Below, piece after piece: positions 28,975-39,319 of a DNA stretch of 64,000 nucleotides. The first letter of the stretch is position 1; the number at the start of each line of letters is the position of its first letter. The position numbers and the translations under genes are program-made. A model generated the notes under the pieces. It searched no databases. It worked only from the letters and a program-made list of their open reading frames with translations, and had not been told where the DNA came from. The stretch spans positions 310,001 through 374,000 of the forward strand of contig NZ_FTPQ01000002.1 of NCBI RefSeq assembly GCF_900156435.1. The letters run 5' to 3'. This DNA comes from Microbacterium sp. RU1D. Its GTDB lineage: Bacteria > Actinomycetota > Actinomycetes > Actinomycetales > Microbacteriaceae.

Positions 28975-29083
28975 CCGGGATGCCGGGATGCCGGGATGCC
29001 GGGATGCCGGGGCGCCCGGCTACCGGGATGCCGGTGAGCCGGGATGCGCGGGCTGAATAAATACCGGGGATGCCGGGATGCGC
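28975..29083. repeat. 8-bp tandem repeat (CCGGGATG)n and degenerate copies
   Basis: Four perfect head-to-tail copies of CCGGGATG occupy 28975-29006, followed by scattered copies to about 29083, interrupted by an AT-rich ATAAATA. This is the remaining content of the gap between hemW and hrcA; no gene is supported in 28940-29155. Short-unit repeats like this are prone to copy-number change. Confidence 0.85.
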
Positions 29084-29155
29084 GAGGCACCGTCACCCAC
29101 GTGCGCCGTCCGCTCGGGGAGACACAGATCCAACGGGTGGATCTCTCGGCGTCGA

Positions 29156-30373
29156 TCAGGCCGTCAGCGCCCGCACCACGGCATCCGCCAGCAGGCGCCC
29201 GCGGCGGGTCAGCACGATGCGCCCGCGCACGGCATCCGGGCCCTCGATGAGCCCGTCGGCGATGAGGGATGCCACAGCCTTGCGGCCTTCGCCGAGGATC
29301 TCCGACACCGCCAGCCCCTCGCGGATGCGGCTGCGCAGGAGCACCGACTCCAGCCGGCGCGCGGTCTCGTCGGGCCGTTCACGAGCCGCAGCCGGCGACT
29401 CGTCTGCGGCGAGGCGCTGGGCGTAGGCGGCGGGGTGCTTGACGTTCCACCAGCGCAGGCCCGCCACGTGACTGTGCGCCCCCGGACCGAAGCCCCACCA
29501 ATCGGTGCCGCGCCAATAGGCGAGATTGTGACGTGAACGATGGTCCACGCCCCGCGACCAGTTCGAGACCTCGTACCAGTCGTAGCCGGCGGCGGCGAGC
29601 AGGTCGTCGGCCAGCTCGTACATGTCGGCTTGCAGATCGTCGTCGGGCATCTCGACCGCGCCGGAACGGATCTGCCGGGCGAGCTTCGTGCCGTCCTCGA
29701 CGATGAGCGCATAGGCCGAGACGTGATCGGGTTCGAGGGCGGTGGCCGCCTCGAGCGAGGCGCGCCAGTCGTCGATCGACTCCCCGGGTGCGCCGTAGAT
29801 CAAGTCGACCGAGACGTCGAGACCGGCGCGGCGCGCGGCGGCGACCGCGGTCGCGACGTTGAGCGGGTCGTGGGTGCGGTCGAGGGCAGCGAGCACGTGC
29901 GGCCGGGCCGACTGCATGCCGATCGACAGGCGCGTCACCCCGGCGGCGGCGAGGGTCTCGGCCGTGGCGTCGTCGACGGTGTCGGGGTTCGCCTCGACCG
30001 TCACCTCGGCGCCCTCGGCGATGCCGAACTCGTCGCGCACCGCGGAGAGCATGCGGGCGAGGTCGCCCGGCGGCAGCAGCGTCGGCGTCCCGCCCCCGAA
30101 GAACACCGTGGATGCCGTGCGCCGACCGCCCGCGGCATCCATCACTGCACCCGCGAGGCGCACCTCGGTGGTCAGGGTGTCGGCGAAGTCGTCCTGCCGT
30201 GCCCCGCGCAGCTCGCTCGCGGTGTAGGTATTGAAGTCGCAGTAGCCGCAGCGCACCCGGCAGAACGGCACGTGCAGGTATACGCCGAAGTCGGCGGAGG
30301 GGTCGATGACGAGGTCGTCGGGCAGGCGTCCGTCGACCGGCGCGGGGTCGCCGAGTGGCAGGGGCCCGCCCAT
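29156..30373 (-). CDS. hemW: HemW-like radical SAM protein (heme chaperone / coproporphyrinogen oxidase-related)
   Basis: 405 residues. The radical SAM cluster motif CRVRCGYC gives C38, C42 and C45 (CxxxCxxC), as in HemW. VFFGGGTPTLLPP and the later SIGMQSA block bind SAM, and the C-terminal HemN_C domain is present. HemW inserts heme rather than oxidising coproporphyrinogen. ATG at 30373 shares the TGA of the DUF1990 gene (ATGA). It ends the lepA-DUF1990-hemW operon. Confidence 0.93.
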   Translation of the reverse strand: MGGPLPLGDPAPVDGRLPDDLVIDPSADFGVYLHVPFCRVRCGYCDFNTYTASELRGARQDDFADTLTTEVRLAGAVMDAAGGRRTASTVFFGGGTPTLLPPGDLARMLSAVRDEFGIAEGAEVTVEANPDTVDDATAETLAAAGVTRLSIGMQSARPHVLAALDRTHDPLNVATAVAAARRAGLDVSVDLIYGAPGESIDDWRASLEAATALEPDHVSAYALIVEDGTKLARQIRSGAVEMPDDDLQADMYELADDLLAAAGYDWYEVSNWSRGVDHRSRHNLAYWRGTDWWGFGPGAHSHVAGLRWWNVKHPAAYAQRLAADESPAAARERPDETARRLESVLLRSRIREGLAVSEILGEGRKAVASLIADGLIEGPDAVRGRIVLTRRGRLLADAVVRALTA

Positions 30374-31017
30374 CAGGACGAGTACAGCGGCGAGATCGCG
30401 CGCAGGTACCGCGCGAACAACGCCTTGCGCCGGCGCCGGACGCGACTGGTGAAGAGACGATACGACGGGGCGGTGGGTCGGTCGAACGCGCGCACGACGA
30501 ACCACACCTCATCGTTCTCGCGCCACTCGAGGGCGAACAGCTCCTCACCGCTCACGATGGAGTGCCCCACCGTGCCGAGGATGAAGCCGACGCGGCGCGG
30601 TTCTTCGAAGACCGAGATGACGCGCAGTTCGGCGTCGGCGCGGTGACCGTCGACCTTGCCGTGCAGGCGGACACCCGTACCGGGGCTGACGAACGGGGTG
30701 CCGTCCGCGGCGAAACGTTGCTCGGCCTCGAGACTGCTCGGGGCGACCGGGGCGCCGTCGGCGTCGAAGCCGACGCCGGAGTACCCGGCGTTGGAGGCCG
30801 GTCGCACGTCGCTGATGCTGAGTTCGGCGACGCGCAGCGGGGCCCACGACAGCAGGAGCTCCGTGGCGGCGGCGAAGCGCTCCTCACCGCTGCCGATGCG
30901 CCACGCGTCTTCGGCGGGCACCGAGTTCTCGGGCGGGTACTGCATGAGATCGTGGGCCTGCGTGGCTCCGACTGCCGCGTAATCGACCGTGTCGTCCGTG
31001 AAGTTCTGCCGGCGCAT
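30373..31017 (-). CDS. DUF1990 (UPF0548) family protein
   Basis: 214 residues. The opening DYAAVGATQ and the WRIGSGEERF block near 38-48, plus GFILGTVGHSIVSGEELFAL near 144-163 and VWFVVRAFDRPT, are the conserved parts of DUF1990 as I recall the family. It has no signal peptide or membrane span. No biochemical function is known to me. It lies 35 nt after lepA and overlaps hemW by 4 bp, so it is made with both. Confidence 0.85.
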   Translation of the reverse strand: MRRQNFTDDTVDYAAVGATQAHDLMQYPPENSVPAEDAWRIGSGEERFAAATELLLSWAPLRVAELSISDVRPASNAGYSGVGFDADGAPVAPSSLEAEQRFAADGTPFVSPGTGVRLHGKVDGHRADAELRVISVFEEPRRVGFILGTVGHSIVSGEELFALEWRENDEVWFVVRAFDRPTAPSYRLFTSRVRRRRKALFARYLRAISPLYSS

Positions 31018-31052
31018 GATCTTCCCTTTCGATGGGGCGGATGGGTGGGTCG

Positions 31053-32897
<1,845 letters not shown>

Positions 32898-33087
32898 GTT
32901 CCGACGATTCTACGGTGGTGCGCCGACATCGCCGTCCGCGAAGGTGCCCGATCCCGGCATCCTCCGCCTCCACCGCCGCTCACTGCGCCTGAGATCGCGT
33001 GGTTCGTGGCCCAGGTCGCGCGCTCTGGACGCGGGCAGCCCGGAGCGGCCGGGCTCGGCCGAGTCCTGCGCTCGTAGCATGGAGGCC

Positions 33088-33813
33088 ATGGCGGTCCAGG
33101 TCGTGCTCGTGCACGGCATCCGCACGTCGGCGACCATGTGGCGTGCGCAGATCGCGTACCTCGAGCAGCGCGGCAATCCGGTGACCGCCGTCGACCTCCC
33201 GGGGCACGGCACGCGCCGCGGCGAGGAGTTCACGCTCGACGAGGCCTTCGCGACGATCGACCGGGCGGTCCAGGATGCCGCGACCCGCGGTCCCGTGCTG
33301 CTCGTGGGCCATTCGATGGGCGGGCTGCTGTCGATCGAGTACGTCGGGCGGGAGGACCCGCCGCCCGTCGCGGCGTTCGTCGCGGCATCCTGCACGTCGA
33401 TCCCGCGCGGCGTGGGGCTCGCGGCCTACCGCTTCCTTGCGCGGCGGTTCGACAGCCTCCCCGACCGCGGCCTGGGGCTGACCAACCGGGTGCTGGATCG
33501 CACGCTCCCGGCCGAGACGCGGCCGGATTTCGGCGCCGGCGGCTACGCGTTCGACGCGCAGGACACCGCGCTCGCCTCGCTGTCGGTGCTGGACCTGCTC
33601 GCGGCGCTGCGGCGCATCGAGGTACCGCTGTGGTTCATCAACGGACAGTGGGACCAGCTGCGCGTGAACGAGAAGCTGTTCACGTCGATCGCGAAGGATG
33701 CCGAGTTGATCGTCGTCCCGCGCACGACCCACCTCGTCACGGCCATGCGGCCGCGCGTGTTCAACGCGCTGCTGGAGGTGGCGCTCACCACGGTCGAGAC
33801 CTCGACCTGTTAG
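33088..33813 (+). CDS. Alpha/beta hydrolase fold protein
   Basis: 241 residues. The oxyanion strand reads [10 protein letters not shown] near 4-13, the nucleophile elbow is GHSMGG near 78, Asp sits in INGQWDQL, and the catalytic His in PRTTHLV near the C-terminus. The substrate is unknown. ATG at 33088 is preferred to an ATG nine bases upstream: TAGCAT (33075-33080) is a -10 hexamer that ends 7 nt before it and overlaps the earlier ATG, which would then be promoter DNA. It stands alone before rpsT. Confidence 0.87.
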   Translation: MAVQVVLVHGIRTSATMWRAQIAYLEQRGNPVTAVDLPGHGTRRGEEFTLDEAFATIDRAVQDAATRGPVLLVGHSMGGLLSIEYVGREDPPPVAAFVAASCTSIPRGVGLAAYRFLARRFDSLPDRGLGLTNRVLDRTLPAETRPDFGAGGYAFDAQDTALASLSVLDLLAALRRIEVPLWFINGQWDQLRVNEKLFTSIAKDAELIVVPRTTHLVTAMRPRVFNALLEVALTTVETSTC

Positions 33814-33928
33814 ACTCGACTCTTGGCTTGCGTGTGGGGTTTTTCCCGACCTCCACGATCGCCGGTGCAGCGCCCCTCTACCGCTTGACCGGCACTTCCA
33901 ACATTCACTCAAACGAAAGACCGTCGAC
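33811..33928 (+). promoter_or_regulatory. rpsT promoter and 5' leader
   Basis: TAGACT at 33811-33816 overlaps the end of the hydrolase gene and is a likely -10. It implies a leader of about 105 nt before rpsT, which contains a GGG-TTTTT-CCC mini-hairpin inside a GTGG...CCAC stem (about 33853-33878). S20 represses its own translation in other bacteria; whether this leader does so is inference. Confidence 0.5.
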
Positions 33929-34189
33929 GTGGCGAACATCAAGTCGCAGATCAAGCGCAACAAGACCAACGAGAAGGCGCACGAGCGCAACAAGGCCGTC
34001 AAGAGCGAGCTGAAGACGCACGTGCGTCGTACGCGCGAGGCCGTCCTCGCCGGTGACAAGGAAGCCGCCGAGAAGGCGCTCGTCCTCGCCGGCAAGAAGC
34101 TCGACAAGGCCGTGAGCAAGGGTGTCATCCACCAGAACCAGGCCGCGAACCGCAAGTCGGCCATCGCGAAGCAGGTCAACGCTCTCTGA
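33929..34189 (+). CDS. rpsT: 30S ribosomal protein S20
   Basis: 86 residues from GTG 33929, highly basic, and matching bacterial S20 throughout ([21 protein letters not shown], then [11 protein letters not shown] and the C-terminal [19 protein letters not shown]). S20 binds 16S rRNA early in 30S assembly. It is monocistronic, with its own promoter and a hairpin terminator. Confidence 0.98.
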   Translation: MANIKSQIKRNKTNEKAHERNKAVKSELKTHVRRTREAVLAGDKEAAEKALVLAGKKLDKAVSKGVIHQNQAANRKSAIAKQVNAL

Positions 34190-34207
34190 GCCGCAGCCGT
34201 TTCGACA

Positions 34208-34233
34208 GCCCGTCCCGCCTCGGCGGGGCGGGC
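34208..34233 (+). terminator. rpsT terminator
   Basis: An 11-bp G/C stem (34208-34218 with 34223-34233, one G-T pair) begins 19 nt after the rpsT stop and is followed by TTCGTCGTTT. Confidence 0.75.
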
Positions 34234-34338
34234 TTCGTCGTTTCCGGGGTGGGCGAGGCTCGGACGCCCGTGATCTCCCCCGCGCGGCGGAGGCACCCGC
34301 CGCTCGGCCTTCGTAGCGTGGATGCCAGGAGGTGCAGC

Positions 34339-34584
34339 ATGCAGAGCGAACGCGCGGCGAAGGTCTTCGGTGATCGGGAGGATCCCCGGGCACGGCTCGT
34401 GGGCCTCTTCAGCGGCGAGATCCCGGCGGGCGGCCAGCCTCCGGAATCGGCGCTCCGGTGGGCACGGGCGGTGGCCTCGCCGGACGATGATGAGGTCGTC
34501 GTGATTCGCGACCTGCGGCGGGCGGAGCCTCGGCTCACGCTCCGGGCGGCGACGTTCCTGGCGCGGCACCTCACGCGGGAATGA
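34339..34584 (+). CDS. Small conserved hypothetical protein
   Basis: 81 residues. ATG at 34339 sits 6 nt after a perfect AGGAGG, and TAGCGT (34314-34319) gives a -10, so this is well supported as a real gene. The C-terminal half reads IRDLRRAEPRLTLRAATFL, predicted helical and amphipathic. There are no Cys, no membrane segment and no signal peptide. I do not recognise a named domain, though I believe similar small proteins occur in related genomes. It lies alone between rpsT and the convergent holA. Confidence 0.7.
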   Translation: MQSERAAKVFGDREDPRARLVGLFSGEIPAGGQPPESALRWARAVASPDDDEVVVIRDLRRAEPRLTLRAATFLARHLTRE

Positions 34585-34724
34585 GCGGATGCCGATGAGG
34601 CGCGCACTCGAGGACGGGGACCTTTCCGTGACGGGGGCGCCCCGGCCGGATTGATCCTGTTCTGGGACGGTGCCCCATAGCACCGCCCGATGTCGGAGGC
34701 GCCTTGCTGTGCCCGCGCGCCGCG

Positions 34725-35762
34725 TCAGTCGCCGTACGGCGCGCGGGTGGCGATGATCGTGATCATGCGCTCGAGCGCGAAGACGGGGTCGCGTGAGGCG
34801 CCCTTCACCTCGGCGTCGGCTCGCGCCGTGGCGTGGATCGCCATGCCGAGCGTGTTGCCGGTCCAGCCGACCAGGTCGCGTCGCGCGCGGTCGACCTGCC
34901 AGTCCTTCATGCCGAGGCGCTGCGCGGTGGCCGACGACGACTCGCGCGTGCCCGCGACGCGGGCCATCGTGCGCAGCTTCATCGCGACGGCGGCGACCAG
35001 GGGTACGGGGTCGGCTCCGGATGCCAGGGCGTGGCGCAGCGCGAGGAGGGCGGGGCCGTACTGCCCGGCGATGGCCGTGTCGGCCACGGTGAAGGCGGAG
35101 GTCTCGACGCGGCCCCCGTAATAGCGCTCGACGATGCGCTCGTCGATGTCGCCCGGGACGTCGGCGATGAGCTGCTGGCACGCGGCGGCGAGCTCGGTGA
35201 GGTCGTCGGCGAACGCCGAGACGAGCGAGCGCAGCGCGACCGGCGCGATGCGCTTCTGAGCGGCCTTGAACTCGCCGACCGCGAAGTCGAAGCGGTCGGA
35301 GTCGCGCTTGACCGCGGGGCACGCGATCTCGATACCGCTCCCCTGGCCCGCGCGGATGCCGTCGAGGAGCTTCTTGCCGCGGACGCTCGCGCCGGTGTGG
35401 CGGAGGACGACCGTGGCACCCTCCTGCGTCTGCGAGAGGTACGACACGGCCTCGGTGAGGAACGTGTCGCTGCACTTCTCGACCCCGCTCACGCGGACGA
35501 GGCGCGGTTCGCCGAACAGCGACGGCGACGTGACGGAGAGCAGCGTTCCGGCGGCGTAGTCGTCGGCGCGGATGTCGGTGACCTCGAGGCTCGGGTCTTC
35601 GCTCTTGAGCATCGAGCGGATGCCGGCGATGGCGCGTTCGGCGCAGACCTCTTCGGGGCCCGAGACGAGCACGATGGGAGCCGGCTGCGGGGCACGCCAC
35701 GACACCTGCGGGATCGCCGTTTTGGCCTTGGCAGGGGCTGCGCGTCGGGGGGCCGGGGTCAC
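34725..35762 (-). CDS. holA: DNA polymerase III subunit delta
   Basis: 345 residues from GTG 35762. It has the HolA layout: an N-terminal AAA+-like domain without an active Walker A (PIVLVSGPEEVCAERAI near 29-45, LFGEPRLVRVSGVEKC near 81-96) and a C-terminal collar domain (MKLRTMARVAG, RLGMKDWQVDRARRDLVGWT). It is the clamp-loader wrench that opens the sliding clamp. TAGGCT lies 6 nt before the start, suggesting a leaderless transcript separate from comEA-comEC. Confidence 0.93.
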   Translation of the reverse strand: MTPAPRRAAPAKAKTAIPQVSWRAPQPAPIVLVSGPEEVCAERAIAGIRSMLKSEDPSLEVTDIRADDYAAGTLLSVTSPSLFGEPRLVRVSGVEKCSDTFLTEAVSYLSQTQEGATVVLRHTGASVRGKKLLDGIRAGQGSGIEIACPAVKRDSDRFDFAVGEFKAAQKRIAPVALRSLVSAFADDLTELAAACQQLIADVPGDIDERIVERYYGGRVETSAFTVADTAIAGQYGPALLALRHALASGADPVPLVAAVAMKLRTMARVAGTRESSSATAQRLGMKDWQVDRARRDLVGWTGNTLGMAIHATARADAEVKGASRDPVFALERMITIIATRAPYGD

Positions 35763-35910
35763 TCCCCCAGCCTACCGACCGCCTCGGACACCGCGGTCGG
35801 GCCGGAGACGCTCGGCGCGACGAGCCCGTGATGCTGCGGCGCTTTGTGGGAACGGCGGCCGCCGCGCTGGAGGTGTGGGCGGGAAGCCTCGCGACGGGCG
35901 AGACGCATCC

Positions 35911-35971
35911 TGGAGCGGGGGACGGTGCCGCGCGCCGGAGCGTGGAGCGGGAGGACGGTGCCGCGTGCCGG
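35911..35971. repeat. 32-bp imperfect direct repeat between holA and comEC
   Basis: TGGAGCGGG...GACGGTGCCGCG...GCCGG occurs at 35911 and again at 35943, and an eight-G run follows at 35982-35989. The 276-bp gap between holA and comEC (35763-36038) shows no supportable gene. Confidence 0.6.
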
Positions 35972-36038
35972 ACCTCGGTACGGGGGGGGCCGCGCCGCGA
36001 AAGGGGCCGCGCAGCACGAGGAACCGATGCCGGTCCCC

Positions 36039-38345
36039 TCATCCGCCACGCTGCCGCCACAGCGCGAGCCGCCCCTCCTCATCGTGCCAAACGGCAAGCA
36101 GCCCCCCGGTGTCCGTCCGCGCGGCGACGGTCGCCCCCTGCTGAAGGATGTCGAGCAGACGCGCGGTCGGGTGGCCGTAGGTGTTGTCGGCGCCGACGCC
36201 GATCAGTCCGACGGCGGCGTGCAACCGGCGGTAGAGCTCCGGATCCTGGTCGGCGCTGCCGTGATGGGAGACCTTCACGATCTCCACCCGTGGCAGCTCG
36301 ACGCGTCGCATCAACGCTGCTTGCGGCTCGGCGCCGAGATCACCGAGCAGGATGGTGCGCGGGAAGTCCTCCCCCGCGACGTCGATCGCGACGCTCGCGT
36401 CGTTCCCGGGCTTCATACCGGGCAGGGGCCCGAGCGCCTGCCACCGTGTGTCGCCCACCTCGCCGGTCATCCCCAGCGACGCGGCGAGCAACCGTGCCCC
36501 ACCGGCCGCGTAGAGGTCGAGCAGCCTTTCGTCATCTGCCTCCCCCGCCGGACCGTGGATCACCAGCGAGGTCCGCCCCACCACCGCGGTCGATCCGCCC
36601 ACGTGGTCCTTATCGAAATGCGTGAGCACGACCAGGTCGAGGTGTGAGATGCCCAGGGTCTGCAGGCATTCCGCGAGCGGCTGCGGATCCGGTCCGGTGT
36701 CGACGAGGGCTACCGCCGAGCCGGATCGCCACAGCGTGGCGTCCCCCTGCCCGACGTCGCACATCGCCACCTGCCAGGCTGCCGGTACGGTCAGCGGCCC
36801 GGCCACGGAGCGGACGGCGCCCGTCGCCCCTGTCACGCCCACGAGGACCGCCACCATCGCCGTCGCCGTCGCGGTCAGGCGCGGCACCGTTCGCGGACGG
36901 GCGATCGCGACGGTGATCGCTGCACCCACGACGGCCAGCAGCCCGGCCCCGCCGATGCCGTCCGGCCAGGGCAAGTTCTGCGCGGGGATCCCGGCGGTGG
37001 TGCGCGCAACGGCGGCGATCCACGCCGCCGGGATCCATGCGAGTGCCGTCAGACCGTCGCGGAGCCAGGGGACGGGGGCGATGCAGGCCAGCGCCCCCAG
37101 GATCGTCGCCGGTGCTGCGGCCGGATCGGCGAGGATGTTCGCGACCACCCCGAGCAGCGGGACATGGGGGTCGATCAGCACGATGAGCGGCCCGCAGACG
37201 ATCTGAGCCGACGTCGGCACCGCCAGCCCCAGAGCGAGGGGTTCCGGCATCCATCGACCGAGACCGGTGGCGAGCGGCCGCGCCAGGACGAGCAGGGCTG
37301 CCGTCGCCGCGGCCGACAGGGCGAAGCCCAGGGAGCGGCAGAGCCATGGATCGGCGATCAGGAGGACCGTGGTCGCCGCAGCGAGCACGGCCACGCCGAT
37401 CGCGGGTCGTCCGAGCCCGACGGCGAGGAGGGCGATCGCGCTCATCGCGGCGGCGCGGACGACGCTCGGCTCGGGCGTGACGAGCACGACGAACCCGGCC
37501 AAAACCAGCAGCGAGCCGCTCACGCGGATCCACCGCCGCGCGCCGCAGGCCGCGAGGAGACTGAAGGCCGCTCCGACCACGAGCGCGCAATTCGCGCCCG
37601 ACACGGCCGTGAGGTGAGACAGCGAGGCCGCGTTCATGGCGGCTTCGGTAGCCGGATCGAGGGCCGAGGTGTCGCCCACGGCCAGTCCGGGAACGAGCCC
37701 GGCCCCCGGCTGCGGTAGTCCGCGCGTCGAGGCCACCAGCCCGTCTCGCAGTTGCTCGAACACGGACCAGACGCCCTCGGGCGGGGCTGAGCGCTCGACA
37801 TCCGTCGCGCGGAGAACCAGGATCGCGCGGTCCGCGGGGTCGCGGGGCATCGCGGTTCCGGCCACGACGATCTCGCTGCCGGGACCCGCCTGCGACGCGT
37901 CGCGCAGACCGTCGCCGTCGAGACCGATCCGCGAGGGGATCCACCCGTGCACTTCCGTGTCGCCGGCGACCACCGTCGAGACCGTCGCGTCGAGCCACGC
38001 CCCGCCGCTCGCGCTCCGCGCGAGATGACCGGTGACGGTCGCGGTGACGCGCAGGTGGCGTCCCCCGTCCACCTGCAGGTGGTCGATGGCCTCCTTCACC
38101 GGCAGGAGCGACGCAACCGTGCCCGCGGCCGCTCCCCCGCACGCCAGCGCGACGGCGGTGACGATCACGACCGGATGCCGCACCCGTGCGAGGAGCACGA
38201 CCGCGCACGCCGTGCCGGCCACGAGCACGCCGGCGGGGATCCCGGGTTCCGGTGCGGCGGTCGCTGCGGCAGCCGCCGCCCAGGTCGCCGCCGCCACCGC
38301 GACCGCGCGCCAGGACCGGCGGCGCAAGGCCTTCCGCTCGCTCAC
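36039..38345 (-). CDS. comEC: ComEC/Rec2-type DNA uptake channel protein
   Basis: 768 residues. GTG at 38345 overlaps the comEA stop (GTGA). The order is an N-terminal DUF4131 region with membrane segments and an OB-like soluble part, a central Competence domain of about ten membrane helices (SHLTAVSGANCALVVGAAF near 228), and a C-terminal metallo-beta-lactamase-like domain with DVGQGDATL and LTHFDKDHVGG (HxxxDH). ComEC forms the inner-membrane channel for transforming DNA, and the nuclease-like domain may degrade the other strand. With comEA this is the standard pair, but no type IV pilus genes are in view. Confidence 0.94.
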   Translation of the reverse strand: MSERKALRRRSWRAVAVAAATWAAAAAATAAPEPGIPAGVLVAGTACAVVLLARVRHPVVIVTAVALACGGAAAGTVASLLPVKEAIDHLQVDGGRHLRVTATVTGHLARSASGGAWLDATVSTVVAGDTEVHGWIPSRIGLDGDGLRDASQAGPGSEIVVAGTAMPRDPADRAILVLRATDVERSAPPEGVWSVFEQLRDGLVASTRGLPQPGAGLVPGLAVGDTSALDPATEAAMNAASLSHLTAVSGANCALVVGAAFSLLAACGARRWIRVSGSLLVLAGFVVLVTPEPSVVRAAAMSAIALLAVGLGRPAIGVAVLAAATTVLLIADPWLCRSLGFALSAAATAALLVLARPLATGLGRWMPEPLALGLAVPTSAQIVCGPLIVLIDPHVPLLGVVANILADPAAAPATILGALACIAPVPWLRDGLTALAWIPAAWIAAVARTTAGIPAQNLPWPDGIGGAGLLAVVGAAITVAIARPRTVPRLTATATAMVAVLVGVTGATGAVRSVAGPLTVPAAWQVAMCDVGQGDATLWRSGSAVALVDTGPDPQPLAECLQTLGISHLDLVVLTHFDKDHVGGSTAVVGRTSLVIHGPAGEADDERLLDLYAAGGARLLAASLGMTGEVGDTRWQALGPLPGMKPGNDASVAIDVAGEDFPRTILLGDLGAEPQAALMRRVELPRVEIVKVSHHGSADQDPELYRRLHAAVGLIGVGADNTYGHPTARLLDILQQGATVAARTDTGGLLAVWHDEEGRLALWRQRGG

Positions 38346-38992
38346 ACCCGCACCAGGTCGCGGATCGCGGCGAGCATCTTGTCGCCGATGCCGGGGACCG
38401 ACAGCAGGTCGTCGACGCTGGTGAATCGTCCGTTCTCCTGCCGCCACGCGATGATCCGGTCGGCCATCGCCGGGCCCACGCGCGGAAGGGTGTCGAGCTG
38501 TTCCCGCGTCGCCGTGTTGAGATCGATGAGGGGGCTTCCACCGCTCGCACCCCCGCTACCCGCACCCCCGCCACCGGCGCTCCCGGACCCGGCGTCCACC
38601 GGCGCGGCGCCGCGCACGGGAACGACGATCTGCTCGCCGTCGGTGACGGTGCGGGCGAGGTTGACGCCGTCGCGGTCCGCATCGTCCGCGAACCCGCCGG
38701 CTCGCGCGACGGCGTCGGCGACCCGACCGCCCGCGTCGAGCCGGTACAGCCCCGCGCGGTGTACCGCACCGGCGACGTGCACATAGACCCCGGTCTGCGC
38801 GGGGACGACGGCGCTGCGCGACGGCGACGGACCGGGTGTGACCGTCTCGGCCCCGGTCGCTCCGCGGAACATCCCGGTCGCGATCGTGATGGCGAAGGCC
38901 GCGAGGATCAGCACGATGACGGCGCCGACGCCCATCTTCCGCCGCGCGCCGGGGGTCTCGGCATCCGGAGCATCGGAGGAGCGGGCGATCAT
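38342..38992 (-). CDS. comEA: ComEA family DNA-binding protein
   Basis: 216 residues: one N-terminal membrane anchor (GVGAVIVLILAAFAITIATG near 21-40), a SLBB domain (VYVHVAGAVHRAGLYRL near 69-85), a Gly/Ser linker and two helix-hairpin-helix motifs (LIDLNTATREQLDTLPRVG and FTSVDDLLSVPGIGDK). It binds incoming double-stranded DNA outside the membrane and passes it to ComEC. TACCGT ends 6 nt before the ATG at 38992, the geometry of a leaderless mRNA. Confidence 0.95.
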   Translation of the reverse strand: MIARSSDAPDAETPGARRKMGVGAVIVLILAAFAITIATGMFRGATGAETVTPGPSPSRSAVVPAQTGVYVHVAGAVHRAGLYRLDAGGRVADAVARAGGFADDADRDGVNLARTVTDGEQIVVPVRGAAPVDAGSGSAGGGGAGSGGASGGSPLIDLNTATREQLDTLPRVGPAMADRIIAWRQENGRFTSVDDLLSVPGIGDKMLAAIRDLVRV

Positions 38993-39319
38993 GCGCTCAC
39001 GGTAGGCACGACCGGCCGGGCCGCGCGGGCGCGGCGGGCGGATCCGTGGACGAAACCCCTCAGCTCCCCCGCTGGGGAGAAGTCACGACGAACCTGGCGG
39101 GAAGGCAGCGATCCCGAGCCGACCCGCCGTCGTCGCTGAGGCACGACCTCTGACGATGCCGCGTCACGACCCGATGGATGCCGGCGAACTCCTCGCTCGC
39201 GCCGGGACGACTGACGCCCCGCGTCGACCACGCCGAGCACATGCCCGGCCCCCGAAACCCCGGATGCCACGCCCGCACCGCTCCGCAGAGCTCGGGGACG
39301 TGGCATCCGGAGTCGACGA
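38993..39319. other. Intergenic region between comEA and leuS
   Basis: 327 bp without a supportable gene. The comEA -10 hexamer is at 39004-38999. A 12-bp perfect inverted repeat, CCGGATGCCACG (39260-39271) and its complement (39299-39310), begins 10 nt after the leuS stop and probably acts as the leuS terminator; the minus strand continues GGGTTTCGG. The rest is plain GC-rich sequence. Confidence 0.6.

Noticed and set aside
34585..34724. Possible small RNA or gene in the gap between the small hypothetical gene and holA
   Set aside because: No promoter, start with ribosome site, or strong hairpin is visible in these 140 bases.
32980..36060. A 1026-codon minus-strand frame crossing the hydrolase, rpsT and the small hypothetical gene
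   Set aside because: It is antisense to well supported genes, including rpsT, and overlaps holA in another frame.
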